From Myxococcales bacterium UBA1203 (lineage in GTDB: Bacteria > Myxococcota > Myxococcia > Myxococcales > UBA5297): 10,567 nt of DNA. The notes under the pieces are model-generated. The model was not told where the DNA came from, searched no databases, and saw only the letters and a program-made list of their open reading frames with translations. The position numbers and the translations under genes were made by a program. Below, piece after piece: positions 1 through 6,149 of this stretch. How positions within the stretch are numbered: position 1 is the first letter of the stretch; each line of letters begins with the position of its first letter. Where the stretch lies: NCBI GenBank assembly GCA_002309695.1, contig DBXV01000002.1, positions 8,383 to 18,949 of the forward strand, given 5' to 3'.

Positions 1-1367
1 GCTCAACCCTTTTTGCGGCTCCCGCCCCGCCGCGAGGTCTTCCGCAAGAAAGGGCATTTCATACAGCGGAACCGTCAGGATATTGCTGTTTTCATCATAT
101 CCCGCATTGTTTGCGGAAATTTTAACGGCCAGGCCATTCCCGTTGTGATTCCGGAATTTTTCCAGCGAATTGAGCGACCCGCGCCCTTTTTTGACATCCA
201 GCGGGACAGCCCTGCCGCTGGACTCGACGACAAATTCCATTTCCGCGTCATTTTTGCCCTTCCAGTAAAACAGCTTTATATCTCTGGCCGCCAGCTCCAA
301 CGCGGTATAATTCTCAAAGAAAATCCCCGTCAGATTTTTCTGTCCGTTTTTTGACAGAAAATCAGCAGCGCTGATGCCGCTCTGCCAGGAAAACATTCCA
401 ATATCGCTCAAATACAGCCGAAAAAGCGCCGCATTGTCCTGCATCAGCGGAAGCGCCGCGCGTTCTTTCAGCTGAAATGACTGATGGACGACATGCGCCA
501 TCGTCAGCCAGTCGATGGGAGACTGAAAATCGCGGTTCTTTTTCCCCGTTTCAATCAGGCCGGGACTGAAATTTCTCGAATCCCGGTTCAATTCCCGATA
601 AATTGATGAAAATACCTTTTGCGAACGGAGAACGGACTCCGGGCTGGCCTGATAAAGCTCCATATCCGCCAGATAATTGTCGTAAAGGTCTTTCAGAATG
701 CGCTGAGCCGCAAGGTAATCCTGCGTTTTGATAAATGTATCGACGGCTTCGGGCATCCCGCCAATCAGAAGATATTGATACAACGCATTCATCGCCATTT
801 CATGGACGGCAGTCTGCAGCGGCGTTCCCGTCTCATATGCCTGCCGGACCGCGTCGAAGAGCGGCTGATTGCTGTTCAGCAGAAATTCATCGAAAGTCAT
901 GGGATACAGCGTCATCTGATTGATTTTGCCCACAGGAAACAGGAAAGGCTGATTTTCGCTCCCCCGTTTGCGCGAAACGCGCTGAATCCTGATCCGCACC
1001 ATGGAACCGGTCGCGATAATCGGATAATTCCTGTAATCCTGACAGAAGTATTTCAGCGAAGTGATAACCGCCGGACATTCCTGTATTTCATCAAATATCA
1101 GAAGCGTCTTTTCGGTAATCGTCCGCCGTTTGGCGAGCGAAATAAATGCGAGGATTTCCTGCGGATTCAGATGCCCGGAGCAATAATCCGCGATTTCCTG
1201 CTCAAGCCGAAAGTCGATATAGACGGCGTCGCGCGGAAAAAACGCTTCGCGAACAGCTCGCGGATCAGATAGGTCTTGCCCGTCTGCCGGGCGCCTCAGA
1301 CAATCAGCGGTTTCCGGAGGGGATCATTCAGCCACTGTTCGAGTTTTCGGAGTTCCAGTCGTTCCAT
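1..1367 (-). pseudogene. Broken AAA-family ATPase with DUF4143-type C-terminus (3' end off window)
   Basis: Reading from an ATG at 1367 on the minus strand gives an AAA_14/DUF4143-type ATPase of about 455 residues; these are P-loop proteins often found in accessory regions, of largely unknown role. Visible parts are a Walker A motif (GARQTGKT) about 25 residues in, a Walker B strand (TLLIFDEIQE), a sensor-like IATGS, and a C-terminal region with a nuclease-like pattern (AEMEFVV then PLDVKKG). Two lesions break it. A TGA at 1296-1298 sits where GAR needs the preceding residue, and a CGA arginine codon there would need only one base change. A frameshift follows near 1228-1240, where a T6 run adjoins CGCGCG; one lost T or one extra CG would explain it. 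Downstream of this the frame is open to the window edge with no further stop. Either lesion could be an assembly error, but two together favour real decay. No good ribosome-binding site is visible. Confidence 0.85.
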
Positions 1368-1376
1368 GATTCAGGC

Positions 1377-1487
1377 TTGATTGCACCTTTCAGGACTCTT
1401 TTCAAGCACTTAATTGCACCTTTTTGGAGCTTTCTGGACGTCTTAATTGCACCTTTTGGGAGGTTTTCGGCCGGCTTGACGGCTCCT
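1377..1487. repeat. 33-bp tandem repeat, three units plus a degenerate fourth start
   Basis: The motif TT(G/A)ATTGCACCTTT begins at 1377, 1410 and 1443, exactly 33 bp apart, and a diverged TTGACGGCTCCT begins at 1476, again 33 bp on. The first 13-14 bases of each unit are well conserved and the rest is more variable, though CTTT/TTTT and GG(A/G) recur. Because 33 is a multiple of three, each unit encodes an 11-residue repeat if translated. On the minus strand this includes Lys-Gly-Ala-Ile-Lys in one frame. That frame is not the frame of the adjacent ATPase remnant and no intact gene contains it, so I treat it as a minisatellite next to the broken ATPase gene. Confidence 0.8.
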
Positions 1488-1516
1488 CAACTCCGGCGCC
1501 GACCGAGAAAACAAAC

Positions 1517-1582
1517 CAGCCCTCCCCTAATACATTTGCAATACTCCTTGGCGCCATACCAGTTCACACAATTCATCGGGAG
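1517..1582 (-). pseudogene. Fragment of an FGE-sulfatase-domain gene (third, decayed paralogue)
   Basis: Read on the minus strand, this stretch aligns without gaps to the core of the two FGE-domain genes at 2219-3112 and 3405-4355, with roughly three quarters or more of bases identical over 66 nt. It encodes PMNCVNWYGAKEYCKCIRGG, matching PMNCVDWYGANEYCEWIGG in the first paralogue. A Trp-to-Cys change and a Gly-to-Arg change interrupt the conserved motif, and no long open frame extends on either side. It lies just downstream of the DUF3795 gene in the same orientation. It is best read as what is left of another member of the same lipoprotein family, with the rest lost. Confidence 0.8.
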
Positions 1583-1589
1583 AATGTAT

Positions 1590-1928
1590 TCAGCCATTCG
1601 CTAAATTCCGCCGCGCTTCCGCATTGTTTTGGTGAATCGTATTGAGCTTCGGACAGCGTTCCATTTCATCACAATCCGCGCACGTCTCGTATTGTTTTTC
1701 GCGCGCGCACTGCCGGATGGGGCACATGGATTCGCAAAACGGCGTTTTCGCGCCCTCCAGACGGCATCCGGTGCAGTGAATCATTTCAGGCGTAATCTCC
1801 ACGCCATTCAATTCCGACCAATGCACCGCGACTTTCTGCCTCAGCGCCTCGTCATTATTGACCGTCGCCAGCCGCGCCTCGCACTTTTCACAATCCAGCC
1901 CGCAGTAAGCGATAAATTTATTGTTCAT
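1590..1928 (-). CDS. DUF3795 cysteine-rich small protein
   Basis: A 112-residue soluble protein with no signal peptide. The N-terminal motif YCGLDCEKC (Cys9, Cys13, Cys16) and eight more cysteines (52, 55, 65, 69, 74, 83, 86, 92), several as CxxC pairs, match the DUF3795 family, whose members are thought to bind zinc or another metal; their function is not established. I chose the ATG at 1928 over the one at 1934 because the ribosome-binding site GAGGAG lies about 8 nt before it but only 2 nt before the earlier ATG. The gene stands alone: the broken FGE fragment and ATPase follow in the same direction, and the FGE-lipoprotein promoter diverges upstream. It appears intact despite the decayed surroundings. 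Confidence 0.85.
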   Translation of the reverse strand: MNNKFIAYCGLDCEKCEARLATVNNDEALRQKVAVHWSELNGVEITPEMIHCTGCRLEGAKTPFCESMCPIRQCAREKQYETCADCDEMERCPKLNTIHQNNAEARRNLANG

Positions 1929-2062
1929 CCGCATTTCTCCTCATGCATTTATATTTTTTATTCTTTCCGCGTCGATATTCACCGGTCAGGAATAATACTC
2001 CCGAAGCCGCATCAGCTGGACAGAAATGCCGTGCATTGTCAAGGGCATGGACGAGCTGTTCA
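1929..2062. other. Intergenic region between divergent genes, with a doubtful 25-codon ORF
   Basis: This gap separates the DUF3795 gene from the left edge of the duplicated lipoprotein unit. On the minus strand an ATG at 2061-2063 opens a 25-residue frame ending at 1986-1988, with GGGAGG 14 nt before it. The peptide has no recognisable feature and the spacing is long, so I do not call it a gene. A minus-strand promoter for the DUF3795 gene should lie here, but I cannot place it with confidence. Confidence 0.4.
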
Positions 2063-2089
2063 TTTGTAAATTTTTATCCTCCCAAAAAA

Positions 2090-2121
2090 TTGTTGCACAG
2101 TGTGTCTGCCTGTGATACAGT
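2090..2121 (+). promoter_or_regulatory. Candidate promoter of the first FGE lipoprotein gene
   Basis: TTGTTG (2090-2095) and GATACA (2114-2119) are 18 nt apart; the second has an upstream TG (extended -10 pattern TGTGATACA). An alternative reading is TTGCAC (2093-2098) and TACAGT (2116-2121), 17 nt apart. The block is unchanged in the second copy except one spacer base, while the sequence just downstream differs more, which supports function. It predicts a leader of about 75 nt before the ATG at 2203. Confidence 0.55.
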
Positions 2122-2136
2122 ATCCGCCTTTTTTGT

Positions 2137-2170
2137 CAGTCAAAGTGACTGGCAGAATTTCACCGGCCAG
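2137..2170 (+). promoter_or_regulatory. Leader inverted repeats, copy 1
   Basis: CAGTCA (2137-2142) and TGACTG (2146-2151) form a perfect six-base inverted repeat around AAG. CTGGC (2149-2153) can instead pair with GCCAG (2166-2170). The two helices share bases, so they exclude each other. The position between promoter and ribosome-binding site suggests an operator or RNA structure; which of these it is cannot be told from sequence alone. Confidence 0.45.
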
Positions 2171-2218
2171 AGAAATCTGTTTTTTTTATAGGGAGTTATG
2201 CAATGAAGCTGGTTCACA

Positions 2219-3112
2219 ATGTATGCATTGGGGGGGGGTAAAATCTGTTTAGGTGTTTTGTCAATTAGTATTGGTTCTCTGTTGTTTATTGCCTGCGGGG
2301 GCAGTGAGTCTGAAGAGGATGAGGGCGGCGGCGGACTTGTCGTTCAGCAGGATGCAGGACATTCAGCCGCCGATGCAGGCGTTTCCGAGGACGACGCCGG
2401 CGGCGGGGAATTTATTTCTATTCCCGCCGGTTCCTATGTCCTGTCCCATGACGTGAATGCCACCAGTCAGGTATTTCATGCGGGCGACACAGTGTCAGTG
2501 CAAGCGTTTTTATTGCAGAAAACCCCCGTCACCGTCGCTCAGTTTGAAAAATGCGTGGCCGCACGCGCCTGCACGCGGTCACATTATAAGACGAGGTCAG
2601 AGGATCTTTATGAGAGCTGCAATTACGACTGCGCAAAGTGCAAAAATAAAAATCACCCGATGAACTGCGTGGACTGGTATGGCGCCAACGAATACTGTGA
2701 ATGGATCGGCGGGCGGCTGCCTGAGGAATACGAATGGGAATATGCGGCGACGCATAATGGAACGCAGCCTCTGAACACGAAATATCCCTGGGGCGACAGT
2801 AACCCTGACACAGCAAAGGCGAATTTTGATCTTCGTGAAACGACCGCAGTCGGGAAGTATTCGCCCGCCGGCGACAGCCCCTTGGGCCTTGTGGACATGA
2901 GCGGCAATGTCCAGGAGTGGACTCATTTCGAAAAAATCCCCTATACCGAAAAAATACCCCGTCTGAAGGGCGGCAGCGCGTGGAGCAATTATTTTGGTGA
3001 AGATGGCTGTGGTGAGCACTGCGCGAAAGACCTGGACATCACGAATCACAGCACTAATTACAATGATCCTTCGAGGATGGAGCGTTCTTTCGGATTCCGC
3101 TGCGCGAAATAA
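2219..3112 (+). CDS. FGE-sulfatase-domain lipoprotein, copy 1 (start set by poly-G tract)
   Basis: As the sequence stands, the open frame starts at the ATG at 2219 and gives 297 residues. A hydrophobic signal segment (about 9-25) ends in a lipobox-like FIAC with Cys26, so the protein should be lipidated. An acidic, Gly- and Asp-Ala-Gly-rich linker follows (27-63). The rest (about 64-297) is an FGE-sulfatase domain with typical marks: IPAGSY, KTPVTVAQFEKC, HPMNCVDW, GGRLPEEYEWEYAA, YPWGD, GLVDMSGNVQEW, LKGGS and a final GFRC. True formylglycine-generating enzymes have a copper-binding Cys pair soon after GGS; here the stretch reads GGSAWS, so catalysis is doubtful and a binding or structural role is more likely. 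The ribosome-binding site AGGGAG (2190-2195) is 7 nt before a different ATG at 2203. That frame stops at 2239-2241 unless the G tract changes length. With eight G the 2203 start would fuse into this protein. Confidence 0.85.
   Translation: MYALGGGKICLGVLSISIGSLLFIACGGSESEEDEGGGGLVVQQDAGHSAADAGVSEDDAGGGEFISIPAGSYVLSHDVNATSQVFHAGDTVSVQAFLLQKTPVTVAQFEKCVAARACTRSHYKTRSEDLYESCNYDCAKCKNKNHPMNCVDWYGANEYCEWIGGRLPEEYEWEYAATHNGTQPLNTKYPWGDSNPDTAKANFDLRETTAVGKYSPAGDSPLGLVDMSGNVQEWTHFEKIPYTEKIPRLKGGSAWSNYFGEDGCGEHCAKDLDITNHSTNYNDPSRMERSFGFRCAK
2230..2238 (+). repeat. Poly-G tract (G9) between two start codons, copy 1
   Basis: Nine consecutive G lie after the ribosome-binding-site-linked ATG (2203) and after the internal ATG (2219). 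With G9 the 2203 frame ends in TAA directly after the tract (12 codons), and the 2219 frame is open through the lipoprotein. With G8 the 2203 frame is open. With G10 neither is. This is the arrangement of a slipped-strand phase-variation locus. Confidence 0.8.
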
Positions 3113-3143
3113 AAAAAGCTGATTTGTTCAGAGCATCAAAATA

Positions 3144-3188
3144 AATAAAATCCCCTCTCCATTTTCATGGCGGAGAGGGGATTTTATT
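3144..3188. terminator. Terminator hairpin after FGE lipoprotein copy 1
   Basis: A perfect 17-bp inverted repeat (3144-3160 with 3172-3188) encloses an 11-base loop. The core is CCCCTCTCC/GGAGAGGGG, and A-rich and T-rich outer parts act as the U-tract in both directions. It lies about 30 bases after the stop codon of the lipoprotein gene. Confidence 0.85.
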
Positions 3189-3275
3189 ACTCCGGCAATA
3201 CATTTTTTGCCCGGGATTCCATTCCGGGGAGAAAACCCAGACAGCCGGTTTGTGAATTTTTATTCGCCCAAAAAA

Positions 3276-3307
3276 TTGTTGCACAGTGTGTCTGTCTGTG
3301 ATACAGT
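3276..3307 (+). promoter_or_regulatory. Candidate promoter of the second FGE lipoprotein gene
   Basis: TTGTTG (3276-3281) and GATACA (3300-3305) have the same 18-nt spacing as in copy 1; alternatively TTGCAC and TACAGT at 17 nt. Only one spacer base differs from copy 1. Confidence 0.55.
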
Positions 3308-3342
3308 GTCTATCCTTTCTGTCAGCCAAAGTGACTGGCAGA

Positions 3343-3362
3343 ATTTCACCGGCCAGTGAAAT
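3343..3362 (+). promoter_or_regulatory. Leader hairpin, copy 2
   Basis: ATTTCAC (3343-3349) and GTGAAAT (3356-3362) make a perfect seven-base stem with the loop CGGCCA. In copy 1 the same stem is interrupted by one mismatch. The stem ends 14 nt before the AGGGAG ribosome-binding site at 3376-3381, so it could influence translation. Confidence 0.45.
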
Positions 3363-3404
3363 CTGGCTTTTTTATAGGGAGTTGTGTAATGAAGTTAGCT
3401 CACA

Positions 3405-4355
3405 ATGTATGCGGGGGGGGGTAAAATTTGTTTAGGTGTTTTGCCTGCTTTAATTGTTTCACTGGCATTTTTTGCCTGCGGCGGTTCGGAAAAAGATGAC
3501 GGTCCGGAGGATGTGGATGCGGGGCCTGCTGTCAGCGACGCGGGTCACTCCGGACATGATGCGGGACATGGCGGAAATGACGCGGGGCCCGGAGGGGGAG
3601 AAGACGCGGGCGGCGGGGGCGGTGGAACTGTAAAGCTGGAATTTATTTCTATTCCCGCCGGTTCCTATGTTTTGTCCCATGAACTGGTGAGGGATAGCGA
3701 ACTGGTATTTCCGGCGGGCACTACAGTGACACTGCGTGCGTTTTCATTGCAGAAAACCCCTGTCACCGTCGGCCAGTTTGAACAGTGCGTGGCCGCGGGC
3801 GCCTGCACGTCGTCACATTACACAACGTATGATCCGCAATCCCTGGATAGGGCATTATGCAATTACGACTGCACCGGCGACTGCGGCGAGGGCAACATCA
3901 AAGACCACCCGATGAACTGCGTGGACTTGGAGGGCGCCAACGAGTACTGCAAATGGATCGGCGGCCGGCTGCCCACGGAAGATGAATGGGAATACGCCGC
4001 GACGCATAATGGAACGAGGCATCTGGATACGAAATATCCCTGGGGCGACAGCAAGCCTGACGCAACAAGGGCGAATTTTAATAAATGTGTGACAACCGAA
4101 GTCGGAACGTATTCGCCCGCCGGCGACAGTCCCCTTGGGCTTGTGGACATGAGCGGCAATGTCAGTGAGTGGACGGATACGCTGTATCAGCTTGGTTTCC
4201 CAGAACGCATGGACAAGGGCGGCGACGCGAGTGCCACCTATGAAGATTACTGCGATGAGAGCTGCGAGGACAGTCTGAAGATCACGGATCATCACGGCGT
4301 CGGATGTTACCCCTCGTTCAAGCACAGAGGCCTCGGGTTTCGCTGCGTGAAATGA
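3405..4355 (+). CDS. FGE-sulfatase-domain lipoprotein, copy 2 (start set by poly-G tract)
   Basis: Paralogue of the preceding gene, 316 residues from the ATG at 3405. The signal segment ends in FFAC with Cys25 as the likely lipidated residue. The linker (about 26-78) is longer than in copy 1, with six Asp-Ala-Gly motifs and a Gly run, suggesting repeat expansion. The FGE domain (about 79-316) keeps KTPVTVGQFEQC, HPMNCVD, GGRLPTEDEWEYAA, YPWGD, GLVDMSGNVSEW and GFRC. The segment after the last Trp (KGGDASATYEDYC onward) differs strongly from copy 1, and the canonical catalytic Cys after GGS is again absent. The ribosome-binding site AGGGAG (3376-3381) sits 7 nt before the ATG at 3389, whose frame ends at TAA 3422-3424 with nine G. 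With eight G that start would read through into this protein. Confidence 0.85.
   Translation: MYAGGGKICLGVLPALIVSLAFFACGGSEKDDGPEDVDAGPAVSDAGHSGHDAGHGGNDAGPGGGEDAGGGGGGTVKLEFISIPAGSYVLSHELVRDSELVFPAGTTVTLRAFSLQKTPVTVGQFEQCVAAGACTSSHYTTYDPQSLDRALCNYDCTGDCGEGNIKDHPMNCVDLEGANEYCKWIGGRLPTEDEWEYAATHNGTRHLDTKYPWGDSKPDATRANFNKCVTTEVGTYSPAGDSPLGLVDMSGNVSEWTDTLYQLGFPERMDKGGDASATYEDYCDESCEDSLKITDHHGVGCYPSFKHRGLGFRCVK
3413..3421 (+). repeat. Poly-G tract (G9) between two start codons, copy 2
   Basis: Nine G at the same place as in copy 1; the three bases ATT that precede the tract there are missing here, which leaves the frame logic unchanged. G9 opens the 3405 start, G8 the 3389 start, and G10 neither. 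Confidence 0.8.
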
Positions 4356-4376
4356 AATTGTTCAGAGCAAATAAAT

Positions 4377-4413
4377 AAATCCCCTCTCCATTTTCATGGC
4401 GGAGAGGGGATTT
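4377..4413. terminator. Bidirectional terminator between FGE lipoprotein copy 2 and the caspase gene
   Basis: Same hairpin as after copy 1 but with a 13-bp perfect stem (4377-4389 with 4401-4413), because one A is missing on the left arm. It has A-rich and T-rich flanks on both sides. It lies between convergent genes and about 50 bases beyond the caspase stop codon, so it could end both transcripts. Confidence 0.8.
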
Positions 4414-4464
4414 TATTACTCCGGCAATACATTTTTTGCCCGGGGAGAAATCCCAGGCAGCCTC

Positions 4465-5823
4465 TTAAAACTTAAAACCCACCGAGGCGTTCAGGCCGTC
4501 GGCGGTCGGCATCACGGCCCAGGAAACGTCGGAAATAGTTTTATTTTGAGCGGAAGCCGTGGGCGCGGCAGAGGGCGAGAGCGCCGAGGTGAGCGTCACG
4601 ATGCCCGAAATGACGAGGCCCGCGCCGATGATGTCCAGGGGAATGCCCGCGCCCAGTTTCCATTTTTGTCTGTCATGGGCGTTTCCGACGTATTGCTGCG
4701 TGCGGGAATCATAAACCTGGGGCTCCTTTGCATATTGCACAATCCAATAGGTGCCAAAGGCGAGGGCCACGCCGCCGGCCGCGACGCTGGCGGCGCCCAA
4801 ATATATCTTTTTCCCATTTTTGTCTGCGCTTTGGGTGTCCGCGTCCTGGCCCGCAGAGGCGGCCGCCGGAGAAGTATTTAGAGTATTGTCATTTGTATTT
4901 GTATTGCTCAGCAAAATCGCGTCGAGGTTGGGCCCCGCTTCATTGACGCCGCTGGACAGAATTAAATTGTCATTGTCCATGGCGGTCAGAAGTTCCGGCG
5001 TCTGCGTGCGGCCCTTTTCCAATACATTCAATACATCGCGCGCATAAGAAATGGCCTCGGCGGCATCGACATTCCCGTCGCGATTGGCGTCCGCCCAGCC
5101 GTGCAGGGCGCCCAGCAATAAATAGCTGAACGCGGGACGATTTCCAAAGGGCAGGGGACCCGCGTATTCGTCGGCGGCAGCGGCGGTCAGGCGGACAATG
5201 CGCCCGCCCTGAGCTATCTGCGCGGGCCGGACGAGCGGCTGGAGCCCGGGAATAAGCATGCTGCCCCCGGGCGTGCGCCCGCTGAAACAGGCGTCGAGAA
5301 TGATGACAATGCGCGCGGCATTGGAACGGCTGAAAATATCATCCAGATCATTCTGCCGGACGCTGCGGCTCTCAAGACTCTGGGGATTTTGCTGCGCGTC
5401 GCTGCCGACGAGGAGGCCCGTCTCGCCGTCCATCGAGGCTGCACCATGACCGATGAAGACAAACCAGAGCGTGCCGCCCGCCTGAACCTTTTCGGCCGCC
5501 TTTTGCGCCGCCCTGAGAATGCTTTCCTTTGTGCCCTCGTGGCTGGTGAGAAGCTGTGTGTTTTCAAAGGGAATGTTCTGCGAGCGGAAATAGCGCCACC
5601 AGTCGCCGGCATTTTGCTTTGCGCCGGGAATATCGGGGGCAAAAATGTAATCCTCGATGCCGACGACGAGCGCCGCGTCCGGGGACGCCGTGCGCACATT
5701 CTCCGGGGAAGAAAATTGAAATTCGGGCCAGCTTCCGGCCCAGGACGCCGTCGGCAGAACGACTGAAAGCAGGAATGCGGCAAACAATAAAATAATTTTG
5801 TTGGTGCGAATGTATGCGGACAA
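4465..5823 (-). CDS. Secreted caspase-like (peptidase C14) protein with EF-hand loop and membrane anchor
   Basis: A 452-residue protein from a TTG at 5823, chosen because AAGGAG lies about 10 nt before it and a clean signal peptide follows (residues 1-29, IILLFAAFLLSVVL, cleavage after ASWA). A longer in-frame start exists at 5889 but has no ribosome-binding site. Residues about 49-240 are a caspase-fold domain: ALVVGIEDY, the catalytic His126 in FIGHGA and the catalytic Cys178 in LDACFSG. Residues 244-255 (DANRDGNVDAAE) match a calcium-binding EF-hand or dockerin-type loop. A low-complexity Asn/Ala/Ser region follows, then two hydrophobic segments (around KIYLGAASVAAGGVALAFG and IIGAGLVISGIVTLTSAL) and a C-terminal strand ending in Phe. 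Family knowledge supports a cysteine protease; substrate and role are unknown. Calcium activation and association with the neighbouring FGE lipoproteins are inferences from the loop and the location. Confidence 0.85.
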   Translation of the reverse strand: MSAYIRTNKIILLFAAFLLSVVLPTASWAGSWPEFQFSSPENVRTASPDAALVVGIEDYIFAPDIPGAKQNAGDWWRYFRSQNIPFENTQLLTSHEGTKESILRAAQKAAEKVQAGGTLWFVFIGHGAASMDGETGLLVGSDAQQNPQSLESRSVRQNDLDDIFSRSNAARIVIILDACFSGRTPGGSMLIPGLQPLVRPAQIAQGGRIVRLTAAAADEYAGPLPFGNRPAFSYLLLGALHGWADANRDGNVDAAEAISYARDVLNVLEKGRTQTPELLTAMDNDNLILSSGVNEAGPNLDAILLSNTNTNDNTLNTSPAAASAGQDADTQSADKNGKKIYLGAASVAAGGVALAFGTYWIVQYAKEPQVYDSRTQQYVGNAHDRQKWKLGAGIPLDIIGAGLVISGIVTLTSALSPSAAPTASAQNKTISDVSWAVMPTADGLNASVGFKF

Positions 5824-6037
5824 GGGGCCGTCTCTCCTTGGGATGTGCAGAGCGTTGAAGTCTTTTTCAAAAAAGAAAGTTCCAGACAAGGGGGAACGAA
5901 TGAAATTTTTTCAGATTGTCCGGAATCCATTATCCCGAAAAGTATATTGCGAACCACCTCCCCCTTATGCGGCGAGTAAGAGTGCATGATGTACACAAAT
6001 AAAATATAGTCGTTTGAATTTAGCTGGGCGAAATACG
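5824..6037. other. Upstream region of the caspase gene, no gene seen
   Basis: On the minus strand a GATAAT (5929-5934) could serve as a -10 element, but no convincing -35 is present. Long open frames crossing this region are shadows of the caspase gene and of the hairpin repeats. Confidence 0.4.
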
Positions 6038-6149
6038 CCCCTCCCTCAATACGAGGGAGGGGACGGGGGAGGGAGTTTCCCCCTCGCCATTTATGGAGAG
6101 GGGGGTTGGGGGGAGAGGAAAATCCCCCCTCTTCCACAGGGAGAGGGGG
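6038..6149. repeat. Three consecutive GC-rich hairpins
   Basis: Hairpin 1 has a perfect 10-bp stem, CCCCTCCCTC (6038-6047) with 6053-6062 and loop AATAC. Hairpin 2 pairs CCCCCTCGCCA (6079-6089) with 6094-6104, one mismatch, loop TTTA. Hairpin 3 pairs CCCCCTCTTCC (6125-6135) with 6139-6149, one G-T wobble, loop ACA. All share the CCCCTC/GAGGGG core, so they look like copies of one short interspersed element. Confidence 0.75.

Larger units (their letters stand above)
2063..3246 (+). repeat. First copy of a tandemly duplicated promoter-leader-lipoprotein-terminator unit
   Basis: The unit starts at TTTGTAAATTTTTAT and ends near CCCAGACAGCC; the second copy (3249-4462) begins with TTTGTGAATTTTTAT and ends with CCCAGGCAGCC. 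Promoter, leader and first coding bases are about 88% identical by eye, and a stretch of almost 70 bases at the terminator is identical. The central coding part has diverged more. The copies are directly adjacent and in the same orientation, as expected from unequal crossing-over, with two or three bases between them. Confidence 0.85.
3249..4462 (+). repeat. Second copy of the duplicated lipoprotein unit
   Basis: Direct repeat of 2063-3246, with the same order: promoter, leader, AGGGAG site, ATG, G9 tract, FGE lipoprotein gene, hairpin terminator and a trailing CCGGCAATACATTTTTTGCC element. It is slightly longer because the linker is expanded. The right edge abuts the stop codon of the caspase gene on the opposite strand. 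Confidence 0.85.

Noticed and set aside
619..1272. A 217-codon plus-strand open frame
   Set aside because: Antisense to the ATPase remnant, whose motifs on the minus strand are unmistakable.
1296..1298. The TGA in the ATPase as a recoded sense codon
   Set aside because: The same codon acts as a normal stop in neighbouring genes, and a separate frameshift also breaks this gene.
1377..1487. CRISPR array
   Set aside because: Only three and a half adjoining 33-bp units without separate repeats and unique spacers, and no cas genes.
5214..6137. A 307-codon minus-strand open frame over the caspase gene and the hairpins
   Set aside because: It overlaps the caspase coding sequence in another frame, is Arg/Pro-rich as expected of a shadow frame, and its N-terminal part translates the hairpin repeats.
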